Source of the DNA: Nesterenkonia cremea
Lineage (GTDB): Bacteria; Actinomycetota; Actinomycetes; Actinomycetales; Micrococcaceae
Direction of reading: 5' to 3'
DNA: 64,000 nt
Assembly (NCBI RefSeq): GCF_014642675.1
Contig: NZ_BMIS01000005.1
Span: 1 to 64,000, forward strand
Part shown: piece after piece, positions 20,279-28,106 of the stretch
Layout of the letters: each line of letters begins with the position of its first letter
Position numbering within the stretch: position 1 is the stretch's first letter
Made by a program: the position numbers and the translations under genes
The notes under the pieces: model-generated
What the model was told of the DNA's origin: nothing
Seen by the model: the letters and a program-made list of their open reading frames with translations, nothing else
Databases searched by the model: none

Positions 20279-21794
20279 TTTCGGCGACGAGTACGTCCCC
20301 GCCACAGAGGACGACCGAGTCGCCGAGCGGCTCGCCGAACTGACCGAGGAGGAGACCGAGTCACGTGCCGAGGCCCTGCGCGCCGGCCTCGAGGATTATG
20401 AGCTCGAGGACGACGACGCCGCCCTGCTGAGCCTGGAAGAGGGCGAGGAGGACTACGAGCCCTTCGTCCCGGCACCGCCGGTGCTGGCCATCGTGGGCCG
20501 GCCGAATGTGGGCAAGTCCACCCTGGTCAACCGCATCATCCGTTCCAAGCAGGCTGTGGTGGAGGACGTCCCGGGCGTGACCCGTGATCGCGTCTCCTAT
20601 GACGCCGAGTGGAACGGCAAGGACTTCACCCTGGTGGACACCGGCGGCTGGGAGCAGGACGCCAAGGGTATCCATAAGCGGGTGGCCGAGCAGGCCGAGC
20701 TGGCTGTGGACGAGGCCGACGCCGTGGTCTTCGTGGTCGACGGACTGGTGGGTGCCACCGCCGTGGACGAGGCCGTGGTCAAGATGCTGCGCCGGAAGAA
20801 GAAGCCGGTGATGCTGGCGGCCAATAAGATCGACGACTCCTCCCAGATGGCCGAGGTCTACGCACTGTGGAACCTCGGACTGGGTGAGCCCTACCCGGTC
20901 TCCGCGCTGCACGGCACCGGCACCGGCGATCTGCTCGACGCCGCGGTCAAGGCTATGCCGGATACCGCTCAGCACGGCGGAATGGTGCCGCTGGGCGGAC
21001 CGCGTCGCGTGGCCCTGGTGGGACGGCCGAATGTGGGCAAGTCCTCGCTGCTGAACAAGCTGGCCGGCTCCGACCGCGTGGTCGTGGACAACGTCGCCGG
21101 CACCACCCGCGACCCGGTGGACGAGCTGGTCGAGCTCGGCGGGGAGCAGTGGCGTTTCGTGGACACGGCGGGTATCCGACGCCGGCAGCATATGGCCTCA
21201 GGCTCTGAGTACTATGCGATGCTGCGGACCCAGCGTGCCCTGGACAAGGCCGAGGTCGCCGTCGTGCTGCTCTCGGTGGAGGAGCCGGTCTCCGAGCAGG
21301 ATGTGCGGATCATCCAGATGGCTCTGGACTCCGGCCGCGCCATCGTGCTGGCCTACAACAAGTGGGACCTGCTCGATGATGAGCGTCGCTTCTACCTGGA
21401 GCGTGAGATCGAGCGGGACCTGGGGCATATCTCCTGGGCGCCACGGGTCAACGTCTCGGCCCGGACCGGTTGGCATAAGGACAAGCTGGCGCCGGCGCTG
21501 GAGACCTCGCTGGAGAACTGGGAGCAGCGCATCCCCACCGGGCGGCTCAACGCCTTCCTGGGTGAGCTGGTCGCAGCGCATCCGCATCCGGTCCGCGGCG
21601 GCAAGCAGCCGCGCATCCTCTTCGCCACCCAACCCTCCACGCGGCCGCCGCGCTTCGTGCTCTTCACCACCGGTTTCCTGGATCCGGGCTATCGGCGGTT
21701 CATCACGCGCCGGCTGCGCGAGACCTTCGACTTCACGGGTACGCCCATCGAAGTCAGCATGCGCGTCAGGGAGAAGCGCAAGCGCAAGAAGTGA
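20262..21794 (+). CDS. der: ribosome-assembly GTPase Der (EngA)
   Basis: Der is an essential double-GTPase for 50S maturation. The 510-residue protein has an acidic N-terminal extension of about 75 residues, then two G domains: [14 protein letters not shown] with DTGGW and NKID, and [14 protein letters not shown] with DTAGI and NKWD. A C-terminal KH-like domain follows ([18 protein letters not shown]) with a basic tail [13 protein letters not shown] 20262 with AAGGAG 9 nt upstream lies inside the cmk gene, so the two are translationally coupled. Confidence 0.95.
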   Translation: MTQHSDFGDEYVPATEDDRVAERLAELTEEETESRAEALRAGLEDYELEDDDAALLSLEEGEEDYEPFVPAPPVLAIVGRPNVGKSTLVNRIIRSKQAVVEDVPGVTRDRVSYDAEWNGKDFTLVDTGGWEQDAKGIHKRVAEQAELAVDEADAVVFVVDGLVGATAVDEAVVKMLRRKKKPVMLAANKIDDSSQMAEVYALWNLGLGEPYPVSALHGTGTGDLLDAAVKAMPDTAQHGGMVPLGGPRRVALVGRPNVGKSSLLNKLAGSDRVVVDNVAGTTRDPVDELVELGGEQWRFVDTAGIRRRQHMASGSEYYAMLRTQRALDKAEVAVVLLSVEEPVSEQDVRIIQMALDSGRAIVLAYNKWDLLDDERRFYLEREIERDLGHISWAPRVNVSARTGWHKDKLAPALETSLENWEQRIPTGRLNAFLGELVAAHPHPVRGGKQPRILFATQPSTRPPRFVLFTTGFLDPGYRRFITRRLRETFDFTGTPIEVSMRVREKRKRKK

Positions 21795-21819
21795 TCGCTC
21801 CGCCTCGCGAAGGCGTCCA

Positions 21820-21865
21820 TACAGAGAAGTCCCCGCAGCCCACGGGCTGCGGGGACTTCTCTGTA
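21820..21865. terminator. bidirectional terminator between der and the lipoprotein gene
   Basis: A perfect 22-bp inverted repeat (left arm 21820-21841, right arm 21844-21865, core CCCCGCAGCCC) lies between two convergent genes, 26 nt after der and 27 nt after the opposing gene. Its strength and position indicate a terminator serving both strands. Confidence 0.85.
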
Positions 21866-21891
21866 TCGAGAGGCGTGGGCGGCTCAGCGGC

Positions 21892-23031
21892 TCAGCCGTA
21901 GAGCGCGGCTTCGACCTCCTGGGTGATCGCGGCCAGGGACTCCCAGTTGGAGCCCTCGGACATCACGGTGAGCACATAGGTGCCCTGTGGGTGATGGACG
22001 ATGGCGGCATCGTGGAGGAATTCGTCGAGGAACCCGGGCTTATTCATCACCGTGCCGGTGGTCCCGGAGGGGACGCCCAGGCGGTGGATGTTCGCGGCCA
22101 GGGACTGCAGCATGCGGTCGTGTCCCTCGGGGCTGATGTCCAGGCTGCCCGACTGCAGGGCGGCCAGGAAGGTGGTGAGGTCCGCGGCGGTGGTGTGGAG
22201 GCCGGCGTCGTTCTGGCCGGAGTTCATGGTGCCCACGCTGGCAGCATCGGAGTAGATCTCATCCCAGCCGATCTCGTCGGCGATCTCCTCCGGGCAGGGG
22301 TTGTCGCTCAGGGCGAGCATGTCGTGGAAGCACTGATCGAGGTCGCGGTCGCCCTGGATCTCGTCATCCCAACTCATGTGGCCGGCCTCCACGCGCAGCA
22401 GCACGCTGTAGGCCACGTAGAGCTTATAGGTGCTGGCGCTGATGCGGGTCTCACCGGCCTCGTAGGAGCCGAGGCGGCCCTCTCCGGTCATCTCGGCCAC
22501 GCTGATGGAGAACTCTCCCGGGTAGTTCTCGGCGATCTGCTCCAGGGACTGGTTCAGGTCTGCGGGGTAGGTCGCGTCAGTGGGCGGCTCTACCGGCTCG
22601 TCGGACTCGTGGACGGCGCCCTCCTCGGGGTCGCCCTCGTCGAGTTCATCGGCCGGACCTTCGTCATCCTCCGGATCCTCAGGGTCCTGGGCCGGTTCGT
22701 CCTGCTCCTGCTGCTCCGCCTGCTGGGACTGGTCCTGCATCTGCTGCAGTGTCTCGCCGGCCTCGGCGATGGTCTCGCGCTGGAAGCCGACCTGCTGGGC
22801 GACCTCCTGGGGCAGGGGAGTCTGGACCTCCGGCAGCTCGCCAGCGGGTTCGGGGGAGGCTTCGCTCTGCTGAGGGGGCTCTGCCGACTGGACGCGCTCT
22901 TCCTCAGCGAAGGGGTTGGTCCCGCAGCTGGTGAGCACCAGGGAGAGACCGGTGAGCGCGCCGACGACGGCGGCAGGTCGGGGGAGCCCGCGGCGCGGAC
23001 GCTGCCCCCGAGAGCGCGGTTCTGCAGACAT
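21892..23031 (-). CDS. lipoprotein with class A beta-lactamase-like serine hydrolase domain
   Basis: The 379-residue protein has a basic N terminus, a hydrophobic segment and the lipobox LTSC with Cys36, so it should be membrane-anchored outside the cell. Residues 40-155 are a disordered Gln/Glu/Asp/Pro linker (QAEQQEQDEPAQDPEDPEDD). The C-terminal domain has the active-site motifs in order: Ser200-Thr-Tyr-Lys203 (S-x-x-K), Ser242-Asp-Asn244 (SDN) and Lys331-Pro-Gly333 in place of K[T/S]G. Cys234 and Cys246 may form a disulfide. The family includes penicillin-interacting hydrolases; the replaced KTG motif makes true beta-lactamase activity doubtful. It is convergent with der and shares its terminator. 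Confidence 0.82.
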   Translation of the reverse strand: MSAEPRSRGQRPRRGLPRPAAVVGALTGLSLVLTSCGTNPFAEEERVQSAEPPQQSEASPEPAGELPEVQTPLPQEVAQQVGFQRETIAEAGETLQQMQDQSQQAEQQEQDEPAQDPEDPEDDEGPADELDEGDPEEGAVHESDEPVEPPTDATYPADLNQSLEQIAENYPGEFSISVAEMTGEGRLGSYEAGETRISASTYKLYVAYSVLLRVEAGHMSWDDEIQGDRDLDQCFHDMLALSDNPCPEEIADEIGWDEIYSDAASVGTMNSGQNDAGLHTTAADLTTFLAALQSGSLDISPEGHDRMLQSLAANIHRLGVPSGTTGTVMNKPGFLDEFLHDAAIVHHPQGTYVLTVMSEGSNWESLAAITQEVEAALYG

Positions 23032-23321
23032 GTGGGGAAGTCCGGGGCGGTGTGGGAGAGGTGTACAGGAGATTAACGCCCCAGGGCGAAGCTACAGGTC
23101 GGATCTGAACGATGCGATGAGCACGGCGTGTTCCTGCGTGTCGGATTCACCACACTGCCCGGGACAGTGTGACGGTGGGAGCGGCCGGGAGCTCCACTTG
23201 TGTCCGGTGTGGGATCACCCCCGGTTCTGCCTGATTTCCGCCTATTCGGCCTTGTTTTGAGGAACAGCGCGGGGCGAACCGAGCAGTCGGCCCTGAGGGG
23301 CTGGGACTGCGGACGTTCAGG

Positions 23322-23669
23322 TCACTTGAGCCAGGGAGATTGTTCAGGTGCTTTCTGAGCGGCCGCAGTTTGAGTGCGCTTCTTCGTGGGCGCGGCAGGC
23401 GTAGGCTTCGCCGGTCCGGCAACGTTGAGCTGGTGACCGCAGATCTGTCTCAGCAACGTGATGATCTGAAGGAACCCGCCATAGACGATCAGGCAGATTC
23501 CGAGGCTGGCGAGGGCCCCGACAAGTGGCCACACTGACTTTCCGGAGACCATGATCGCGAAACCTGCAATGACTGCCAATCCGCAGATGACGGCAGTGAT
23601 ATTCCAGCCAGCGCTCATGGCCCCTTGGCCAGGAAGTGTCTTCTTGATATTCGGTTTCGGCGTCCCCAT
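23322..23669 (-). CDS. small two-helix membrane protein, unknown function
   Basis: A 115-residue protein with two hydrophobic helices, residues about 22-42 (ITAVICGLAVIAGFAIMVSG) and 46-72 (WPLVGALASLGICLIVYGG), followed by a basic Ala/Pro/Thr-rich cytoplasmic tail. I do not recognise a family. GC content is slightly lower than in its neighbours. It lies alone between the lipoprotein gene and tRNA-Pro. Confidence 0.6.
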   Translation of the reverse strand: MGTPKPNIKKTLPGQGAMSAGWNITAVICGLAVIAGFAIMVSGKSVWPLVGALASLGICLIVYGGFLQIITLLRQICGHQLNVAGPAKPTPAAPTKKRTQTAAAQKAPEQSPWLK

Positions 23670-23708
23670 AGCTTGAATAGTAGCGGAAAGCGGGTGCCGG
23701 ACATGAGA

Positions 23709-23749
23709 AAACCCCAGGAGAGCGGATGACCTGCCCTGTCCTGGGGTTT
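23709..23749 (-). terminator. terminator downstream of tRNA-Pro
   Basis: The 11-bp stem AAACCCCAGGA (23709-23719) pairs with its complement at 23739-23749, just past the 3' end of the tRNA gene on the minus strand. A short T-rich run (TTTTCTC) follows on that strand. Confidence 0.7.
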
Positions 23750-23756
23750 CAGCGAG

Positions 23757-23830
23757 TCGGGCTAGCGGGATTTGAACCCACGACCTTCCGTCCCCCAGAC
23801 GGACGCGCTACCAAGCTGCGCTATAGCCCG
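23757..23830 (-). tRNA. tRNA-Pro (anticodon GGG)
   Basis: Read on the minus strand, the 74-nt gene folds into a cloverleaf: acceptor CGGGCTA/TAGCCCG, D arm with AGCGCAGCTTGGTAGCG, anticodon stem TCCGT/ACGGA enclosing loop CTGGGGG (anticodon GGG), and T arm GTGGG-TTCAAAT-CCCGC. The discriminator is A. CCA is not encoded. Confidence 0.95.
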
Positions 23831-23889
23831 ATGTCCTTCGCGTGCGAAGCACCAGAAGAGTCTACAACACGATGAGCCCGACCGCATGT

Positions 23890-25038
23890 TCAGACCTCAG
23901 AGACGATCTCCGCGGCCCGCAGAAGCTCCTCCTGAGGGGTCTCGGCGCCAAAGGTGAACCGCACGGCGGCCTGCGCCTCTTCAGGCGATAAGCCCATGGC
24001 CAACAGCGTGGGGCTGGGGTCCTGGCTGCCGGCGTCGCAGGCGGAGCCGGAAGAGCAGCTGATGCCCCGCCGCTGCAGATCCAGCAGCACGGATTCCCCG
24101 CTGCGCCCGGTCATCAGGAAGGAGGCATGCCCCGGAAGGCGGCGACTGCGATGTCCGGTGAGCTGCGGCGCCGCCCCTCCCGGTCCGGGCGCGCCCTGCT
24201 CCACTCGGCGGATGAACTCATCCCGGAGGGCCGCCAGCGCTGAGACGTCCTCTTGTGCCGCCAGATCCAGAGCGGCGGCCATCCCCACCGCACCGGCCAC
24301 GTTCTCAGTGCCCGAGCGCCGGCCGCGCTGCTGACCACCTCCGTGGATGAGCGGTTCGAAGGCGGTGCGCCGACGCAGATACAGCACGCCGATCCCTTTG
24401 GGCGTGCCGAGCTTATGCCCGGCCAGGCTCATGGCCTGCACGCCCAACTGATTCACATTCAATGGCAGCTGACCAGCGGCCTGCACGGCGTCGGTGTGGA
24501 ACGGAACCCCGTGGGAGGCGGCGACGCCGGCCAATGCCGGGATGTCCTGCACTGTGCCGACCTCGTTGCTGGCGTACTGGATGCTCAGCAGAGCTGCGCC
24601 GCCGTCGGCCCTGCTGCGGGACAGGGCAGCATCCAGGTGCTCAGGGGAGACCAGGCCGGTGGAATCCACCGGCAGGACCTCGGTCTCATAGTCGAAGCGT
24701 TCCAGCCAGCGGGCGGAGTCGAGTACGGCCGGATGCTCCACCGCGGAGACCATCACGCGGCGCGGGCTCCCGGCGGCCAGGGCGATCCCTTTCACCGCGG
24801 CGTTATCGGCCTCGGTGCCGCCCGAGGTGAAGATGATCTCAGTCGGCCGGGCGCCCAGGTGCTCAGCCACCCGACGCCGGGCCCGCTCCAGGGCCTGGCG
24901 CGCCTGCTCACCGGGCTCATGCTGAGAGGCGGGATTGGCGAAGGCTCCGGTCAGATAGGGCCACATGGCCTCCAGCACGGCACGTCGAGGTGGAGCGGTG
25001 GCCGCATGGTCCAGATAGGTCGCAGCAGGGATGGTCAC
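23890..25038 (-). CDS. nifS: NifS/IscS-family cysteine desulfurase of the NAD operon
   Basis: The 382-residue PLP enzyme delivers sulfur from cysteine. It shows YLDHAATAPPRRAVLEAM at the N terminus, the GTEADNAAVKG segment, the PLP lysine in SLAGHKLGTPKGIG (Lys about 207) and the mobile-loop cysteine in ISCSSGSACDAGS near residue 327. It is the last gene of nrtR-nadA-nadC-nifS; GTG 25038 overlaps the nadC stop (GTGA). NadA needs a [4Fe-4S] cluster, so this desulfurase probably supports NadA cluster assembly, as proposed for NifS-like proteins next to nad genes in other bacteria. Confidence 0.9.
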   Translation of the reverse strand: MTIPAATYLDHAATAPPRRAVLEAMWPYLTGAFANPASQHEPGEQARQALERARRRVAEHLGARPTEIIFTSGGTEADNAAVKGIALAAGSPRRVMVSAVEHPAVLDSARWLERFDYETEVLPVDSTGLVSPEHLDAALSRSRADGGAALLSIQYASNEVGTVQDIPALAGVAASHGVPFHTDAVQAAGQLPLNVNQLGVQAMSLAGHKLGTPKGIGVLYLRRRTAFEPLIHGGGQQRGRRSGTENVAGAVGMAAALDLAAQEDVSALAALRDEFIRRVEQGAPGPGGAAPQLTGHRSRRLPGHASFLMTGRSGESVLLDLQRRGISCSSGSACDAGSQDPSPTLLAMGLSPEEAQAAVRFTFGAETPQEELLRAAEIVSEV

Positions 25039-25940
25039 TGGAAATCCAGCCCCAGGTCGAGGGCGCGGACGCTGTGGGTCAGGGCGCCTACGCTGATGAG
25101 GTCCACACCGGTCTGCGCGATGGCCCCGACCGTCTCCAGGGTGACTCCGCCGGAGGCTTCGACCAGTGCGCAGCCGTGGATCATCTCCACTCCGCGGCGC
25201 AGGTCCTCGAGGGAGAAGTTGTCCAGCATGATGGTGTCCGCCCCGCCTTCCAACACTGCTGGGATCTGGCTGAGGCGGTCGACCTCCACCTCCAGATGAG
25301 TGGTGTGGGGCAGGGTTGCGCGGGCCCGGCGCAGCGCCGATGTCAGATCCTCCGAGCCTTCGGAGAGCATGGCCAGGTGGTTGTCCTTGGCCATGACCGC
25401 ATCCGAGAGGCTGAACCGGTGGTTATGGCCGCCGCCGCACCGGACGGCATGGCGCTCCAGGGCTCTGAGCCCCGGCGTGGTCTTGCGGGTGTCTGCGATC
25501 CTGACCCCGGTGGCCTCCACGGTGCGGACATACTCTGCGGTGAGTGTGGCGATCCCGGACATGCGCTGCACCAGGTTCAGTGCGGTGCGTTCGGCGCTCA
25601 GCACCGCGCGGGCCGGGCCACGGACTGAGGCGAGCCGCTGGCCGGTGTCGAACCGGGCGGCGTCGGGAAGGGCGCCCTGAACCTGAACGGCGGGGTCCAG
25701 GGCGGTCATCGCGCGGCTGAAGACCTCGCCGCCGCTGAAGACACCGGGTTCCCTCGCTACCAGATGAGCCTCTGTCACCGCCTGGGCCGGAACGAAGCAC
25801 TCAGTGGTCAGATCGCCGAAGGGCACGTCCTCCGCCAGAGCCATCCGGATCACCGCATCGATCTGTGCAGCTTGGAGGGACTGGGCAGGTTGAAGAGAGT
25901 GCGCTGTCTGCATGGGACTCTGCATGGGGGCGCCGATCAT
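25035..25940 (-). CDS. nadC: nicotinate-nucleotide pyrophosphorylase (quinolinate phosphoribosyltransferase)
   Basis: NadC makes nicotinate mononucleotide from quinolinate and PRPP. The 301-residue protein carries ALAEDVPFGDLTTEC at the N terminus, NLVQRMSGIATLTAEYV, the substrate loop IADTRKTTPGLRALERHAVRCGGGHNHR near residue 150 (given as location) and the C-terminal barrel motif MLDNFSLEDLRRGV with EASGGVTLETV. Its ATG overlaps the nadA stop by four bases (ATGA). The first about 25 residues are a variable Gln/Ser-rich extension. Confidence 0.93.
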   Translation of the reverse strand: MIGAPMQSPMQTAHSLQPAQSLQAAQIDAVIRMALAEDVPFGDLTTECFVPAQAVTEAHLVAREPGVFSGGEVFSRAMTALDPAVQVQGALPDAARFDTGQRLASVRGPARAVLSAERTALNLVQRMSGIATLTAEYVRTVEATGVRIADTRKTTPGLRALERHAVRCGGGHNHRFSLSDAVMAKDNHLAMLSEGSEDLTSALRRARATLPHTTHLEVEVDRLSQIPAVLEGGADTIMLDNFSLEDLRRGVEMIHGCALVEASGGVTLETVGAIAQTGVDLISVGALTHSVRALDLGLDFQ

Positions 25941-27226
25941 CGCGGCTTCGCGGCCAGCATGCGGTCCAGAGCGACCCGCGCCTCGACGGCGGTCCCCTCA
26001 GGCACGCTGATCCGATTCTCGACCTGTCCGGCCACCAGGGAGTCCAGCACCCAGGCCAGATATCCCGGGTGGATGCGGTACATCGTGGAGCAGGGGCAGA
26101 TCACCGGGTCCAGGCAGAAGATCTCCCGGTCCGGGTAGTCGGCGGCCAGGCGGTTGACCATATTGATCTCGGTGCCCACGGCGATCACATCGCCGGGGGA
26201 GCTGGCCTCCACGAACTTCCGGATGGCATCGGTGGAGCCTGAGGCATCGGCGGCATCCACCACGGGCATGGGGCATTCTGGGTGGACGATCACCCGGCAG
26301 CCGGGGAACTGCTCCCGGGCCTGGTCGATCTGGTCCACGGTGAAGCGCTTATGCACTGAGCAGAAGCCATGCCAGAGCAGGACCTGGGCCTGCTTCAGGT
26401 CATCAGCGGTGTTGCCGCCCCAGGGCAGTCGCGGATTCCACATCGGCATGTTTTCCAGGGCGATGCCCATGGCTTTGGCGGTGTTGCGGCCCAGGTGCTG
26501 GTCCGGGAAGAACAGCACCCGGTGGGCGCGTTCGAAGGCCCACTCCAGCACCGTGGCCGCGTTGGAGGAAGTACAGACGATACCGCCCAGGCGTCCGCAG
26601 AAGGCCTTCAGCGCGGCCGAGGAGTTCATATAGGTCACCGGCAGCACCGGGAGCTTTCCCTCGGCGTCGGGCTCTGGGTTCTCCGGGTCGAAGCCGTAGA
26701 ACTCGGCGATCTCCTCCCAGGCCTCTTCCACGGAGTCCTCATCCGCCATATCGGCCATGGAGCAGCCGGCGGCCAGATTCGGCAGGATCACCTGCTGGTC
26801 CTCTGAGGAGAGGATGTCGGCAGTCTCTGCCATGAAGTGGACCCCGCAGAACACGATGCTCTGAGCATCCGGCTTGGTGAGCGCGGCCTGGGCCAGCTGG
26901 AAGGAGTCCCCGACGAAGTCGGCATGCTGGACCACCTCATCGCGCTGGTAGAAGTGCCCCAGGATCACCAGGCGCTCCCCTAGAGCCTCCTTGGCGGAGC
27001 GGATGCGCTCATGCAGCTCGGCCTCCTCCATCTGCCGGTAGGCCTCGGGCAGCTGGTTCGGCCGGCTGGTGCCGTTGGTGGGGGTGTGCGCCGGGGCCGG
27101 GTCCGCTTGGGAGGAGCCGGGCCCATAGCCGGGCATGGCGTCAAACTCCCAGGGTCCCTCGGGCAGTGCGCTGCTGCAGCTGCGGGTGGGGGTCAGTTGG
27201 ATGCGGTCCTTGACGGAGGATGCCAT
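25937..27226 (-). CDS. nadA: quinolinate synthase
   Basis: NadA condenses iminoaspartate with dihydroxyacetone phosphate to quinolinate using a [4Fe-4S] cluster. The 429-residue protein begins with a 55-residue variable extension. Then come LGHFYQRDEVVQHADFVGDS, IVFCGVHFMAETADIL with the first cluster Cys, CTSSNAATVLEWA with the middle region Cys, and CLDPVICPCSTMYRIHPGYLAW with the last. HPECPMPV is also conserved. Its start overlaps the nrtR stop. The partner L-aspartate oxidase gene nadB, usually next to nadA, is not in this operon. Confidence 0.93.
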   Translation of the reverse strand: MASSVKDRIQLTPTRSCSSALPEGPWEFDAMPGYGPGSSQADPAPAHTPTNGTSRPNQLPEAYRQMEEAELHERIRSAKEALGERLVILGHFYQRDEVVQHADFVGDSFQLAQAALTKPDAQSIVFCGVHFMAETADILSSEDQQVILPNLAAGCSMADMADEDSVEEAWEEIAEFYGFDPENPEPDAEGKLPVLPVTYMNSSAALKAFCGRLGGIVCTSSNAATVLEWAFERAHRVLFFPDQHLGRNTAKAMGIALENMPMWNPRLPWGGNTADDLKQAQVLLWHGFCSVHKRFTVDQIDQAREQFPGCRVIVHPECPMPVVDAADASGSTDAIRKFVEASSPGDVIAVGTEINMVNRLAADYPDREIFCLDPVICPCSTMYRIHPGYLAWVLDSLVAGQVENRISVPEGTAVEARVALDRMLAAKPR

Positions 27227-27945
27227 CAGTTCTCCTGGATGGTGAGGGTGTATCGGCTGCGATCAGGGGAAGAGCGGTAGAGCTTGGGAGGGCGGTGGGC
27301 CGTGCCGGTCATGCGCTCGCCGGTGTCCTCCACTGTTCCCTGGGCGAGGATCTGGCGCCGGAAGTTTGAGGGGTCGAGGGCGCGGTTGAGGATGGCCTCA
27401 TAGACCTGGCGCAGCTGGGCCAGTGGGAATCGCTCGGGCAGGAAGGCGTGGGCGATGGGGGAGTAGATGACCTTGGCCCGCAGGCGGCGCAGGGCGTAGG
27501 CCAGGATGACGCCATGGTCGAAGGCCAGGGGGCCGGCCTCCTCGGCGATGTCATCAGCGGGGAACCATTCGACGTTCTCCCCGTCCACGGCCTCGGCGTC
27601 CTCGTCCTGGCGGACCAGGGCCCAGTAGACGATGGAGACCACCCGGGTGGGGGATTCGTCCTGTGCACCGGGGGAGCGGTCGGCGTCGCCGAAGGCATAG
27701 AGCTGCTCCAGGTGGCGCGGGGTCAGCCCGGTGGTGCGATGCAGAGTGGTGCGGGCGGATTCGACCAGGTCCTGCTGTGGATCCAACGGCCCTCCGGGCA
27801 GTGCCCAGCGCCCTTCGAAGGGTTCCCGGATGCGCCGGACCAGCGGAAGCCAGAGCGTGAGCTCACCGGTCTCCGGGTGTGGGCGCAGTGCGAACACCAC
27901 GGAGGAGACGGCCAGTTCGAGCGTGGACGGTCCGTCTGTCGGCAT
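27226..27945 (-). CDS. nrtR: NrtR-type NUDIX-related transcriptional regulator of NAD synthesis
   Basis: The 239-residue protein has an N-terminal NUDIX-like domain (LTLWLPLVRRIREPFEGRWALPGGPL, then a degenerate NUDIX box SARTTLHRTTGLTP lacking the catalytic REx2E pattern) and a C-terminal winged-helix part (IAHAFLPERFPLAQLRQVYEAILNRALDPSNFRRQIL). That is the architecture of NrtR, which binds ADP-ribose or related ligands and represses NAD genes. It heads the operon nrtR-nadA-nadC-nifS. A GTGTCA-TGACAC palindrome lies 20 nt upstream of its start. Confidence 0.9.
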   Translation of the reverse strand: MPTDGPSTLELAVSSVVFALRPHPETGELTLWLPLVRRIREPFEGRWALPGGPLDPQQDLVESARTTLHRTTGLTPRHLEQLYAFGDADRSPGAQDESPTRVVSIVYWALVRQDEDAEAVDGENVEWFPADDIAEEAGPLAFDHGVILAYALRRLRAKVIYSPIAHAFLPERFPLAQLRQVYEAILNRALDPSNFRRQILAQGTVEDTGERMTGTAHRPPKLYRSSPDRSRYTLTIQEN

Positions 27946-27962
27946 CGCAGTGTCCTCCTCTT

Positions 27963-27981
27963 ATGGTGTCAGTGACACTAT
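27963..27981. promoter_or_regulatory. candidate NrtR operator
   Basis: On the minus strand the site reads ATAGTGTCACTGACACCAT. The core GTGTCA-C-TGACAC (27966-27978) is a perfect palindrome and the outer ATA/CAT differs by one base. It lies 17-35 nt upstream of the nrtR start codon, in a place suited to repress nrtR-nadA-nadC-nifS. Confidence 0.6.
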
Positions 27982-28106
27982 GCCGCGGCTTATATGGTCA
28001 GGTCAACCCTAAGGTGGCGAACGGCGATTCCGCACCGGCCTGTTGGGCTGTGCGGCTGAGCTGGGAAGGGTGCGACGCGGAGCAGTGCAGCTCAGGACAG
28101 TCACGC

